Source: RBC074 sp964470555 | GTDB taxonomy: Bacteria; Acidobacteriota; Blastocatellia; RBC074 | Assembly (NCBI GenBank): GCA_964470555.1 | Contig: CAYYDG010000040.1 | Coordinates: forward strand, 6,544 to 70,543 | Direction of reading: 5' to 3' | DNA length: 64,000 bases | Shown: positions 52,241 to 61,958 of the stretch, in pieces | Numbering within the stretch: position 1 is the first letter of the stretch | Layout of the letters: each line of letters begins with the position of its first letter | Notes under the pieces: model-generated | Database searches by the model: none | What the model was told of the DNA's origin: nothing | What the model saw: only the letters and a program-made list of their open reading frames with translations | Program-made: the position numbers and the translations under genes

Positions 52241-54958
52241 TCAAACAAAACCAGCATCGGAAGGCGAGGCTGAAGATTCAGCCTCGCCTTCTTCGATTTT
52301 GGAGATATTGACGGCGGTGACTTTGTATTCCGGCGCGCCGACAAAACCGTCGCGATGCGGGCTGGTGACGAAGTTCAAAAACGTTTCCGCAGTGTGAAAG
52401 GTCGTGAACAGTTCTCCGGGATTGACTGCTTCATGACGCTTGATTGGCAAGGTGGCTTCACCGTACCGGCTGCGGAGTCGCACGCGCTGGCCGTCGCGCA
52501 AATCCAGCCGCGCAGCGTCTGCGGGCGAAATGTCCAGGAAATCCGCCGGTAGAAGCGTTTTGTTTTTGGTTCGCATGGTCATGGTTCCGGCGTTGAAATG
52601 GTACAGCGTCCGCCCCGTCGTCAGCAGGAAAGGGAACTCTTCGTTTGTCGTTTCTTCGGTGGCGTGAAATTCAACCCGGCGCAATGCGGCGCGTTTGCCA
52701 ACGGGGAACGATTCGCCGTGCAAAACTTCGGTGCCGGGATGGTCGTCTGCCGGGCAAGGCCATTGCAATCCGGCATGTTCAATCCGGTCATAGCCAATGC
52801 CGCGACCGGCTTTCCACACGGCGCGAACTTCATTCCAGATCGCTTCGGGCGAAGTGAACGCGAACTTGTCGGCTGCGCCCATCGCGCGCGCCACATCGCA
52901 AATGATCTGCCAGTCAGGTCTGGAATTGCCCAGCGGTTCAATCGCCCGGCGGATGCGCTGCACACGGCGTTCGGCGTTCATGAACGTCCCGTCTTTTTCA
53001 AACGACGAAGCCGCTGGCAAAAACACGTGGCCGAATCGCCGGGCGGTTTCGTTCAAAAACATGTCCTGAACAATCACCAGTTCCAGCTTGTTCATCGCTC
53101 GTTCCGTTGCCGAAGCGTTGGCGTTGGTCAAAAACACGTCGTAACCAATCGCCCACATTGCGCGCAGGTTGCCTGCATCGGCGGCGTCCATCATCTGCAT
53201 CAGATTCAATCCCGCATTCGTCGGCAACGCGGTTTGCCAGATGCTTTCAAAGCTTTCGCGTCCGTCGGCCAGTGAAACAAACCCGGTCAGGTTGCCGGGT
53301 TCGCAACCCATGTGCGCCGAACCTTGCACGTTGTTCTGGCCGCGCAACGGATTGATGCCTGCGCCGCGTTTGCCTAGATTTCCTGTCAACAAAGCCAGAT
53401 TGACCAGACACATCACGCCTTCCGTGCCTTGGGTGTGTTCGGTCATGCCCAACCCGTGAACGCTCATCGCCGGTTTCGCCGTTGCATACAGCCTGGCTGC
53501 CTGACGAATCATTTCGGCTTGGACGCCGCAGACGCCCGCGACTGTTTCAGGCGAAAACTGTTGGACGAATTCGCGGAACTCCGTCCATTCGGCGACTCGC
53601 TCGTTGACAAAGCTTTCATCAAAAAGTTGCTCTTCGACAATCGTGCAGGCCATGGCGTTCAACAGCGGCACGTTCGTTCCCGGTCGCAATTGCAAATGGA
53701 TGTCGGCGTATCGGGCCAGTTCGATTTTTCGCGGATCAATGACGATCAACTTTGCGCCGCGCAATTTGGCTTGTTTGATTCGCGCTCCGGCAATCGGATG
53801 GTTTTCGGTGGCATTGGCTCCGCACAGCAAAATGGTGTTTGCCAGTTCAATGTCGTCGAACGAATTGGTGGCCGCTCCCGTGCCCAGCGTCAGTTTCATC
53901 GCCGCTGCCGTCGGAGCGTGGCAAACACGGGCGCAACAATCCACGTTGTTCGTTCCCAGCACGGCGCGGGCGAATTTTTGAGTCAGATAGTTTTCTTCGT
54001 TTGTGGCGCGCGCCGAACCCAGCACGCCTACGCTGTCCGGGCCGTATCGTTCGACGATCTGTTGCAATCTTTCCGCCGTGAACCGAATCGCCGCTTCCCA
54101 CGAAACCGTTTTCCATTCGCCCTGTTCGCGGATCATCGGTTCGGTGACGCGGTCTTTGGCATAGACGAATTCAAATCCGTAACGACCTTTGACGCACAAA
54201 TGACCTTTGTTGACTGGAGCTTCCGCCGTTGGGCGTACAGTGACCAATCGTCGCTCGCGCACGCCGACATCCATTTCGCATCCGGTGCCGCAATACGGGC
54301 AAGTGGTTTTGACCCAATCGGTCGGTTCGCCAAATTCAATCAGCGATTTGTCCACCAACGCGGCGGTCGGACAAGTGTCCACGCAGGCTCCGCAACTGAC
54401 GCAGGAACTTGCCAGCAACGTCGTTCCCGAATCCGGCGCGATGCGAGTTTCGGCGCCGCGATTCAACACTTCCCAGACGAATTGCCCCTGCACTTCGCGG
54501 CAAATGCGAACGCATCGCAAACAATGAATGCACTGCGACATATCCACGCGAATGTAAGGATGCGAATCGTCCACCTGCGATGAATCCGTTTCGCCCAGGC
54601 AGGCGTGTTCCAATCCGTAATCACGCAAATGGCGATGAAACTGTTTGTCTGGAAATTGCGACAGCGAGTTTGCGTTATAGCTCGCGGCCATCATGGCCAG
54701 CAACGCGCGACGGTCGTCTTCCAGTTCCGGAGTGTGCGTGGCGATGTGCAGGCCGTCCGTCAGCGGCGTCATACACGAAGCCGCCGGGCGCGACCAACCA
54801 GCAATTTCCACCAGACACATTCGGCAATCGCCGCACGGTTTTAATCGGTCGTCGTGGCACAGCGTAGGCACTTCGATGCCTGTTCGCCGCAACGCCTGCA
54901 AAATCGTCAGGCCGGAATCGAATTCGTATGATTGGTTGTTGATGAAAGCTTGAATCAT
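52241..54958 (-). CDS. fdhF: Formate dehydrogenase alpha subunit (molybdenum, Cys type)
   Basis: 905 residues. N-terminal 2Fe-2S ferredoxin domain (1-75; C34, C42, C45, C48, C62), then NADH-quinone-like 4Fe-4S segments (SQCIHCLRCVRICRE, SCVSCGACVDTCPTAAL), a Mo-domain 4Fe-4S motif (TCPYCGTGCEMDV), and the molybdopterin oxidoreductase fold to about 900 residues. The metal-ligand position is Cys346 in CCARVCHAP, so this is a cysteine, not selenocysteine, enzyme. It oxidises formate to CO2. The iron-sulphur modules would hand electrons to NAD(P)-reducing beta/gamma subunits, but none is encoded nearby. The last residues (KIEEGEAESSASPSD) are encoded within the terminator hairpin. Confidence 0.92.
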   Translation of the reverse strand: MIQAFINNQSYEFDSGLTILQALRRTGIEVPTLCHDDRLKPCGDCRMCLVEIAGWSRPAASCMTPLTDGLHIATHTPELEDDRRALLAMMAASYNANSLSQFPDKQFHRHLRDYGLEHACLGETDSSQVDDSHPYIRVDMSQCIHCLRCVRICREVQGQFVWEVLNRGAETRIAPDSGTTLLASSCVSCGACVDTCPTAALVDKSLIEFGEPTDWVKTTCPYCGTGCEMDVGVRERRLVTVRPTAEAPVNKGHLCVKGRYGFEFVYAKDRVTEPMIREQGEWKTVSWEAAIRFTAERLQQIVERYGPDSVGVLGSARATNEENYLTQKFARAVLGTNNVDCCARVCHAPTAAAMKLTLGTGAATNSFDDIELANTILLCGANATENHPIAGARIKQAKLRGAKLIVIDPRKIELARYADIHLQLRPGTNVPLLNAMACTIVEEQLFDESFVNERVAEWTEFREFVQQFSPETVAGVCGVQAEMIRQAARLYATAKPAMSVHGLGMTEHTQGTEGVMCLVNLALLTGNLGKRGAGINPLRGQNNVQGSAHMGCEPGNLTGFVSLADGRESFESIWQTALPTNAGLNLMQMMDAADAGNLRAMWAIGYDVFLTNANASATERAMNKLELVIVQDMFLNETARRFGHVFLPAASSFEKDGTFMNAERRVQRIRRAIEPLGNSRPDWQIICDVARAMGAADKFAFTSPEAIWNEVRAVWKAGRGIGYDRIEHAGLQWPCPADDHPGTEVLHGESFPVGKRAALRRVEFHATEETTNEEFPFLLTTGRTLYHFNAGTMTMRTKNKTLLPADFLDISPADAARLDLRDGQRVRLRSRYGEATLPIKRHEAVNPGELFTTFHTAETFLNFVTSPHRDGFVGAPEYKVTAVNISKIEEGEAESSASPSDAGFV
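52260..52291. terminator. Bidirectional terminator overlapping fdhF 3' end
   Basis: A perfect 15-bp stem (GAAGGCGAGGCTGAA / TTCAGCCTCGCCTTC, 52260-52274 and 52277-52291) with only two loop bases, between convergent htrA and fdhF. It falls inside the last codons of fdhF. Confidence 0.75.
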
Positions 54959-54969
54959 AAGTATTGAGA

Positions 54970-55725
54970 TTAAGGCGTCAGATTGTCGTCATAAACGATG
55001 ACAACCGTGCCAATGGCAGCCAGTTCGCTGAACGGTTTCGACGCAAACATAGGGATGCGAATGCACCCGTGACTGGCAGGCGTTGCCGGAACCGACGGAT
55101 TGCCGTGAATGGCAATGCCGCCATAAATGTAACTCGGATAATGCAACAGCCCCAGCGGACTTTTGCGCCAACCTTCGATTTTACGCAGCACTTTGAACCG
55201 GCCGGTTGGCGTGACGGCTCGACGTGTGACGCCGCCTTCGGTGAACAATTCGCCGGAACCGGACGAAATCGGCAGAACTCTCAACGGCGCGTCGCCGAGT
55301 TCGACGATGAACAATATCTGTCGCCCCAGATCAACTTCGATGTGCGGGAACCCCGGTTCGCGCGGCGCGGGCGGTTGAGCCACACGAAGCGCGTCCAATT
55401 CAGATGCCGTAAAAACGCCTGTTTTCGGGCGACCTTCGATTTTCTGAAACGCGATCAAGGCGTGGCGCAACGAAGCGTCCAGGCCGGTCGTATTCAACTC
55501 GATCCAATATCCCAGAGCGTTCAGCAATTGGCGAGCTTCGGCAATTTCCTGCTCAGTCATTTTGGGCTTGGTCGCCGGTTTGCCAGATTTACTGGATTGA
55601 GCAGTTGTTGCTGTTTGTTCGTAAATGATTGTGGCGGCGAGCGCCGAGTTGGAGGCAAAAATCAGCACGGACAGGCAAAAGGCTGCTTTTCGAAGAAAAT
55701 TTGTGCGGACTATTTCCGTGTTCAT
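54970..55725 (-). CDS. L,D-transpeptidase (YkuD) with peptidoglycan-binding domain, exported
   Basis: 251 residues from ATG 55725 after GGAGGGATT; upstream in-frame codons are not needed. Signal peptide (KAAFCLSVLIFASNSALA), a peptidoglycan-binding helix bundle (about 60-110, AEARQLLNALGYWIELNTTG ... LDALRVAQ), then a YkuD domain (about 120-251). The catalytic block is HGNPSVPATPASHGCIRI with Cys221 and the His-Gly before it. Such enzymes make 3-3 cross-links in peptidoglycan or attach lipoproteins. It reads away from the thioredoxin-like gene across a 206-bp gap; no other wall genes nearby. Confidence 0.93.
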   Translation of the reverse strand: MNTEIVRTNFLRKAAFCLSVLIFASNSALAATIIYEQTATTAQSSKSGKPATKPKMTEQEIAEARQLLNALGYWIELNTTGLDASLRHALIAFQKIEGRPKTGVFTASELDALRVAQPPAPREPGFPHIEVDLGRQILFIVELGDAPLRVLPISSGSGELFTEGGVTRRAVTPTGRFKVLRKIEGWRKSPLGLLHYPSYIYGGIAIHGNPSVPATPASHGCIRIPMFASKPFSELAAIGTVVIVYDDNLTP

Positions 55726-55931
55726 AATCCCTCCCAATTTGCAAAGTGGCAATTTCAAGGCCAATCGTTAAGCACGCAATTGCTTGAGTTATGGCGATCA
55801 ACCATGCGGACAATTTCCCAATGAAAAAATTGTGCGCGTGAAAATGCTCACTGCAAACTTCTATTGCCCGCGAGTTAAGCCGAGAATAGAATGCAGCCCA
55901 CGCCCAAATGTCCCACGCACGAAGGTTGATG

Positions 55932-57212
55932 ATGTCAAAAAAAGAATTCTTCACGAGTTTGGTTGGAATTGTCCTGTTGCTGATCGTATTGGTCGGGCAA
56001 TCGCCTGTACAAGCGCAAAGTGGCAAGCCGTCAAAGGCTTTGCGCCAGTTGCAGGAAGAACAGCAGAAAGCGCAGGAAGAATTCGACCGCGACGTGGCCA
56101 ACGGTAAAGCGCAGATCAGCGAATGGGAAATTCGCGCCGAAGCGATGCGCAAACAAGCCGCCAACCGTGCTGCGGAATTCAAGATCGCCGATTGGAAAGG
56201 CGTGGAACTGCTGGCGCTGATTCTTCTTTATCGAAATGCGGAACAGCATGCCTTGACGGTCGAATCCAGCCGCCGATTTCTGCAAACGGAACCGAAGTCC
56301 AGGGCGACGGATACAGTTCGCGGCGGTCTGATTCGCGCGCTGGTGGAATTGGAACAACTGGAAGAAGCGCAGAAATGGCTGGACGAGTTGTATCGAGAAC
56401 CGCCGCAAAATCAACTTGTCGTGGCTGAGCGCGTGGAACTGGTTCGTTTGTTGACGACCGCCGTGCGCGAACGCGGACGATACGATCTGGTTTCCAAATA
56501 CGCCCGGCGCGGATACGACCTGAAAGTCGCCAAAAGCAGATTTTCGTTTTTACAGGAACGCGATTTATCCGATGTGCTCAGCCGTAATCGTCTGGCGCTG
56601 GCCGCTGAATACATTGCCGCCCAGGAACGAAGCGGATTCAAGGCCGAAGCCAGCGAATTTCACAAAAAGGTGCTGGCCACCGAGTTCGATGAACAGGAAG
56701 TGCTGAAAGCGTATTACGAAGCGGAACTGGCCGCTGCGCGATTGATGTTCAACCCTGCGCCGGAACTGGACACGCCGCGTTGGATGGATTCCGAACCGAT
56801 CAAGCTGGCCGATTTGCGCGGCAAGGTCGTCTTGCTGGATTTCTGGGCGATGTGGTGTACCGAGTGCTCGACGGCCTTTCCAAAATGGCGCGAGCTTCAA
56901 CAGAAATTTGCCGGCAAAGGATTGGAAATCATAGGCGTCACCAAATTGTACGGCCGTTCCGACACCGAAGAAGGGTTAAAGCGCGACCAGGAACTGAACG
57001 CGCTGCGGAATTTCAAAACCAGACAGCAACTGAATTATCCGTTGGCCATAGGCAGGATGGACGACGTGACGAACGACGAACGATATGGAATCGGCAGTTT
57101 GCCGACGGTGATTTTGATTGATCGTCGCGGCAATGTGCGCCACGTCAAACGCGGTGTCGGGGAATATCGCAAATTGGAAAAACAGATTGAAAAATTGCTG
57201 AATGAACGCTGA
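55932..57212 (+). CDS. Exported TlpA-like thioredoxin-domain protein with helical N-terminal half
   Basis: 426 residues from ATG 55932 (spaced 6 bp from AAGG; ATG 55929 is equally open). A signal segment (SLVGIVLLLIVLVGQSPVQA) is followed by a charged helical domain of about 250 residues (QLQEEQQKAQEEFDRDVANG, ALVELEQLEEAQKWLDELYR), TPR-like but not certain, and a C-terminal redoxin of about 150 residues: ADLRGKVVLLDFWAMWCTEC with active-site Cys in W-C-T-E-C, then GIGSLPTVILIDRRGNVRHV with the cis-Pro. TlpA-type proteins reduce or repair disulphides outside the cytoplasm. It runs into the tail-anchored protein gene with a 23-bp gap. Confidence 0.85.
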   Translation: MSKKEFFTSLVGIVLLLIVLVGQSPVQAQSGKPSKALRQLQEEQQKAQEEFDRDVANGKAQISEWEIRAEAMRKQAANRAAEFKIADWKGVELLALILLYRNAEQHALTVESSRRFLQTEPKSRATDTVRGGLIRALVELEQLEEAQKWLDELYREPPQNQLVVAERVELVRLLTTAVRERGRYDLVSKYARRGYDLKVAKSRFSFLQERDLSDVLSRNRLALAAEYIAAQERSGFKAEASEFHKKVLATEFDEQEVLKAYYEAELAAARLMFNPAPELDTPRWMDSEPIKLADLRGKVVLLDFWAMWCTECSTAFPKWRELQQKFAGKGLEIIGVTKLYGRSDTEEGLKRDQELNALRNFKTRQQLNYPLAIGRMDDVTNDERYGIGSLPTVILIDRRGNVRHVKRGVGEYRKLEKQIEKLLNER

Positions 57213-57235
57213 GCTTGCCCGTTGGAGAAGCAGTA

Positions 57236-57742
57236 ATGAAGCCGCGGAAGCCGAAAACAGGATTTCAACTTCGTCCGCCGACCTTGCGTGTGGATTCGCA
57301 ACGCGCCTGGCGACAAGGCGAAGATGCGATCATCTTGCCGATTGTCTATGAACTGGTTGAACCGCAAGGCCGACGTCTGCAACCCGATTCCACCATCGTG
57401 TCCATTCCCTGGCCGATGAAAATGCCCGCCCGCCGACACAAAACCTCGATCATTTCGTTGGGGATTCAGACCAATGAAGAAGATCGCAAAAAGAAACTCG
57501 CCTTGCTGAAGAAAAAGGTCGAATCGGCCAAAGCGCGTGTGCTGAAAAATCGAAAAGCTGCGACGCCGGAAACCAAACCCGCGGTGAACCACGCTTTGCC
57601 ACAGGCGCATTCGAATCATTTCGTCGCCGCGAACGCAATGCCGAACTCAGCCGCCAAGACCGGATATTTTGCGACCGCCGTGCAATTGTTGTTGCTCAGC
57701 GTCATTGCATTGGTCGTTTTTGCCTGGGTCTGTTTCCGCTAA
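57236..57742 (+). CDS. Tail-anchored protein, unknown
   Basis: 168 residues from ATG 57236 (GGAG 12 bp before; a TTG at 57215 is less likely). The first 45 residues look globular (GFQLRPPTLRVDSQRAWRQG, ILPIVYELVEPQGRRLQPDS); then a basic coil (EEDRKKKLALLKKKVESAKA), a polar linker, and one C-terminal helix (about 147-166, VQLLLLSVIALVVFAWVCF). Single-pass tail anchor, cytoplasmic body. No family recognised. It shares the transcript with the thioredoxin-like gene and converges on the lyase-like gene. Confidence 0.55.
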   Translation: MKPRKPKTGFQLRPPTLRVDSQRAWRQGEDAIILPIVYELVEPQGRRLQPDSTIVSIPWPMKMPARRHKTSIISLGIQTNEEDRKKKLALLKKKVESAKARVLKNRKAATPETKPAVNHALPQAHSNHFVAANAMPNSAAKTGYFATAVQLLLLSVIALVVFAWVCFR

Positions 57743-57758
57743 ATCCGAATTCATTCCA

Positions 57759-60700
57759 TCATCGTTGAGGGCTGCCCAACACAACGCGCAAATCCTGTTT
57801 GGAATAATCCACGCCGACGCGGTTTTCGACATCCACGGTTTGCACCATCAACCGCACAAACGATTGATTGCCGCTGAGCAGGTGGCGGGGAACCAGCCAT
57901 TGAAACTGTGTGGTCGAACCGGGCACGTCGGCCAGCAGCGTTGTGTAACTGGCTCCGCCGTCCGTGGACAGCCGCACCTGATGTTTGACGATCTGCGCCG
58001 ATTGCGGAACTGCCCACGCGATCAATGTGGTCTGGTCGGTGGCCAGTCGCGCGCTGAAATTCGGAGAAATCAATCGGACGATGGGCGCTCCGTCAATCGT
58101 CACGGCCACATCCAGACGAACCAGCGAAGTTGCGCCCCCGGCGACAATCGAACGAAAACTGATTTGGTAAACGTTTCCGGCTTGCGCGGAAATCGGCGTA
58201 AACCAAAACCGGCCTGTCGCGGCGTCGAAGCTGGCATTTTCAGGCAAGTTGTAAGCTGTGATTTGCAGCGGTTGGCCGTTGGAATTTTTGGTGGCCAGCG
58301 CGAAGCTCAAACTCTGGCCTATCAGCAAACGCGCGGCTTTCAATTGCGCCAGCGTCGTCGGCGGAAAGGCGAGCGGCGGAGTCGGCGTTGGCGTGATTGC
58401 CCCGGACGCTTCCGCCAGCAAACGCACTTCGCCCAGATTGAAAAACGCATTGCCAAACGGGTCGCGGTCAATACGGGTTTTTTGCACGCGGACAAATCGG
58501 TAATTGCCGGGTTCGGTCGGTGTCGCGCGCCAGATTTGTCCGAAAGGCGCTGGCTTTTCTCCCTGCGCGGCCAGCACGGCGAACTTGGCAAAAGCGGCAT
58601 CGTTCGACGCGCGCACTTCGAAATTGCGTCGCGTCAACGGTTGATCCTGATCCGCGCGAAAGAGGATTTCGATCACTTCGATTTTGCAGGCGCGTCCCAG
58701 ATCAACCTGCCACCATTCCGGTTTGCCGGTGTTCGATTCGGAATGCCAGATGGACAATTTGCCCGCCGATTCCAACTTGTCGTCATTGGCTGCCGCAGGT
58801 AAACCAATCGTGTCCGGCCAGACGCGCGTGCTGGACGCCGACGCCAGCGCGTTCATGGCCACATTGGTCAATCTGGCCAGGTTCGGTTCTTCGCGGCGTG
58901 GCGTTGGCGCAGGCACAAATGGTTTCGGCTCGACTATGGAATTCGCCAATTCGGGCAAGACGTCGGAAAGAATCAATCCCATCTGGCCGTAGGCTTTGGG
59001 CGAAGAGCCTGGAAATTGCAGCGAGCGAAAATTGATGACCGCGCGCGTTGACGGCGCAACGGCTCGACCATCGGGCAGATCACGGTAAAACGCGTAATCG
59101 CGGAATAATTGTTTGGCGCGCTGGCGCAAATCTTCGCGGCCTGAAATTCGCGCGGCGACGGTCAGCACGGGCAAGCAGAATCCGGCCAGTCCGACCGAAC
59201 GATCTTCGGCGATTTTGTCCGCGTACCAGAAATACGACATTCCGGCGGGCAGGTAACTGCCGTCGCTGAGCGTCAGTCCGGGTTTCAGCGGCGGATTGTC
59301 GCCTTTGCTGATGAGCCAGTCGGCCATTCGCACCAGATAATCGGCCACGCGCGCATCGCCGGTTTCGCGCCAGTAATCAATCACGCCGAGTTGCGTGTAA
59401 CCCGTCCACATCCAGGGCTGTATGTTCGGCTGGCCCGGATTTTTGCCAACGTAAAAACCTTTGCGGCCAAAATTTTCTTCGGTTTGAACAATCAGATTGA
59501 CGTTGTCGCGCGCCTGGTTGATGTAACGCGCTTCGCCGGTGTAACGATATGCCGCCATCAATCCCAACGTAGGCCAACCTATCCAGCGCGATTCGTTCCA
59601 GCTTAGCGCGCTGTCATACGTGAAATTGATGCGAGCCAGAGCTTCGCTGCCTTCAATGGCGGATTCGCGCACGGCTTCGTCGCCGGTCAACGCCCAATAC
59701 AGCCACATGCCTTCGATCCAGGTGTGGCTGGGAACCGGTTCGCGAAAACTGCCGTGATCGCCTTTTTCGTAAAACGCCATTCCGCGCAAATTCCAGTTTT
59801 CGTTCGGGAAATCATCGGAGCGAAACTGTCCCCAATCGGCGCGGTATCTGGCCATTTCGCTGCCGAGTTGAAACGCGCGCGCGTCGCCGGTTCGCAAGGC
59901 TTCGCGCAACACGACAAATGGCAAATCGTAATGCACGTTCGCATAACCATCGCCCCAGGCCAGATCGCCGAAATTGCGCCAACCGAATTGCTCGCCTTGT
60001 TCGCTGCGTCGCCTGTATTCAAACGCCGATTGCGCGGGAACTCCGCCTGCGGCTTCGGCGGATTCGACGGCGTAACCGACGGCCAGCATGCGCTCCATTC
60101 GCGCAGCGGCTTCGGCCAGTTGCAGGTCTTTTTCAAAGACGGTTTGCCAGTTGCGGCGTTCGACGAAGGCCGGGCGAACGGCTCCGGTCGAAGCGACGTA
60201 GACCGGGTCGAGCGTCGCGTTTTGTGTGTTGGTCAAAGCGCGCGCGGCAATGGTGTTGCGTCCCAGATAAAAGTCCGTCGTTTTGGCGCGCGCGCCATCG
60301 AAAACATGGTCTTTGCCCGTGTCAGGCAGAATGTCGAACCGCAGCCCTTCGCGGTTGCCGATCAAAGCCTTCGGATAATTTTCGACGAATTCAGGCACTG
60401 CAATTTCAAATTGCCCCGCCACCAACGAAGCGCCGCTTTGTCGTTCCGCCAACCGGCGATGGGCTTCTGCCGAATTCAACACCTGAACCTTGTCGTTAGA
60501 CGTTGCCGCCGTCGGCACGATCACGGACAAACCGCGCAACAGCGCGTGTTCGGCAAACGGCGAAGGGCCTCCGCTTTGCGCGCCAAACCCATAAGCGCCG
60601 TTGTTCATCAACCGCAGCCGAACGCGAACGAACGGCTGATCGGCGTAAATGTAATAGCGAATTGAAAAGGCCAGCTTTGGAGGAACCTGTTCGTTGCCGA

Positions 60701-61958
60701 CTTTGAAACTTCCGTCCTGCCGAACGACGACGCGCAAATTGTTCGATTCTTCGATGGACGTCTTTTCGATTGCGGCGACAGCCAGTTCATTTTTTGCGTC
60801 CGCGACAAACAGCGTTTCGCCGGGCGAATGCGTAACTTTCAACGGCGTTTGAAATCGAACGGTCTGGCCGTTGATTTCCTTGATCGTGGCGCGTTCCTGT
60901 TCGATGCTCAAATCACGGATCGTCGTTCCTGCCGGATGATTGAACCGCAACGGTTTAGAGGTTTTCAGGTCGCCAGGCTGAGCCGAACCGACAAAAACTT
61001 CCTCTTGGCGGTTGCCTTCGCCGATTCGGTAAAGATGTCCGGCGGCAAAGCTTTTGTCGGCGGTGACGAGGCGGGCACTACCCGCTGTTGCATCCCATTG
61101 CAGCAAGGAGACGTGCTCGAATCTCGCCTCGTCACCAACCCGCAGCAGCGACGTGTCTGTCACCTTCACCGTATCCGGCGAAAAGGTTTGAGTGACCAGC
61201 ACACGACGCGGCAAACTCACGTGCGCCGACATCGGCGCTCGGATTTGTTCTTTCCCGCTCAGTTTGAAGCTTTGAACCAGATCAGCTCCCTGGCGCGGGA
61301 ACTCGATTTTCAGAAGGGAATTTTCGACGCGAATTGCGTCACCAGCATCGAGCGTGGAAACCGGCGTTACTTTGGACGGGGCGGATTGCGCCGAACGAAT
61401 CAGAAAATGCGTTCCCGAAGTCGTCGGTTTGAAATCCGCCAGCAGCCATTTGATCGGTCTGTTTGTTTGAATTGCAGGCGCTCCCCAGCGCGCCAGCGCG
61501 CGAAATTGCGTGGGCAGGACATTGCCTGTGGCATCTACAACCGCCAACGCGCCAGAGTCCATCAGATTTGTAGCTTCGCTTAATGGGACACCAACAGTTA
61601 CCGGCAATGCTGGGTTGACGACGTTCAACGCGACACGCAGATTTGGCGGCTGTTGGAGTTGAGCGTGCGAAGAGGAAACGCTGCTTTTCCAGCCATATTG
61701 CAAGCTCAGCAAGCCAATAAGCAGGCAACAAAAAAGACTGCGACTTGTTAAGTTGCGCGATAGTTCAGCAACCTTTGATTTTATTGTGTAGCAGAACCGA
61801 CGGCAGGGTGAAATTGGGCGCGAAAAAGCTTCATCGGGCGCCACATTCGGCAAGGTTTCGGCAGCATACCCGTGTTTCGATTTTGAGCTGGAGTGGGCTG
61901 TCAGGCTACGAACAAAAACCCTTGAATAAGCCATTGCCCGAACAAAAGTAGGTTTCAT
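57759..61958 (-). CDS. Large exported PcRGLX/YetA-like lyase candidate with F5/8C domain
   Basis: Up to 1399 residues; the true start is uncertain since the hydrophobic signal-like stretch (FCCLLIGLLSLQYGW) begins about 75 residues in and no ATG lies close to it. Layout: N-terminal domain (about 110-200, LPVTVGVPLSEATNLMDSGA ... RPIKWLLADFKPT) and central beta-sandwich/toroid (about 210-960, WIEGMWLYWALTGDEAVRES) resemble exo-rhamnogalacturonan lyases of the PcRGLX/YetA group; then an F5/8-type C (CBM32-like) domain (about 1030-1190, WWQVDLGRACKIEVIEILFR), and cadherin/Ig-like modules to the end. Probably a secreted pectin- or glycan-acting enzyme; catalytic residues not assigned. Confidence 0.7.
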   Translation of the reverse strand: MKPTFVRAMAYSRVFVRSLTAHSSSKSKHGYAAETLPNVAPDEAFSRPISPCRRFCYTIKSKVAELSRNLTSRSLFCCLLIGLLSLQYGWKSSVSSSHAQLQQPPNLRVALNVVNPALPVTVGVPLSEATNLMDSGALAVVDATGNVLPTQFRALARWGAPAIQTNRPIKWLLADFKPTTSGTHFLIRSAQSAPSKVTPVSTLDAGDAIRVENSLLKIEFPRQGADLVQSFKLSGKEQIRAPMSAHVSLPRRVLVTQTFSPDTVKVTDTSLLRVGDEARFEHVSLLQWDATAGSARLVTADKSFAAGHLYRIGEGNRQEEVFVGSAQPGDLKTSKPLRFNHPAGTTIRDLSIEQERATIKEINGQTVRFQTPLKVTHSPGETLFVADAKNELAVAAIEKTSIEESNNLRVVVRQDGSFKVGNEQVPPKLAFSIRYYIYADQPFVRVRLRLMNNGAYGFGAQSGGPSPFAEHALLRGLSVIVPTAATSNDKVQVLNSAEAHRRLAERQSGASLVAGQFEIAVPEFVENYPKALIGNREGLRFDILPDTGKDHVFDGARAKTTDFYLGRNTIAARALTNTQNATLDPVYVASTGAVRPAFVERRNWQTVFEKDLQLAEAAARMERMLAVGYAVESAEAAGGVPAQSAFEYRRRSEQGEQFGWRNFGDLAWGDGYANVHYDLPFVVLREALRTGDARAFQLGSEMARYRADWGQFRSDDFPNENWNLRGMAFYEKGDHGSFREPVPSHTWIEGMWLYWALTGDEAVRESAIEGSEALARINFTYDSALSWNESRWIGWPTLGLMAAYRYTGEARYINQARDNVNLIVQTEENFGRKGFYVGKNPGQPNIQPWMWTGYTQLGVIDYWRETGDARVADYLVRMADWLISKGDNPPLKPGLTLSDGSYLPAGMSYFWYADKIAEDRSVGLAGFCLPVLTVAARISGREDLRQRAKQLFRDYAFYRDLPDGRAVAPSTRAVINFRSLQFPGSSPKAYGQMGLILSDVLPELANSIVEPKPFVPAPTPRREEPNLARLTNVAMNALASASSTRVWPDTIGLPAAANDDKLESAGKLSIWHSESNTGKPEWWQVDLGRACKIEVIEILFRADQDQPLTRRNFEVRASNDAAFAKFAVLAAQGEKPAPFGQIWRATPTEPGNYRFVRVQKTRIDRDPFGNAFFNLGEVRLLAEASGAITPTPTPPLAFPPTTLAQLKAARLLIGQSLSFALATKNSNGQPLQITAYNLPENASFDAATGRFWFTPISAQAGNVYQISFRSIVAGGATSLVRLDVAVTIDGAPIVRLISPNFSARLATDQTTLIAWAVPQSAQIVKHQVRLSTDGGASYTTLLADVPGSTTQFQWLVPRHLLSGNQSFVRLMVQTVDVENRVGVDYSKQDLRVVLGSPQR

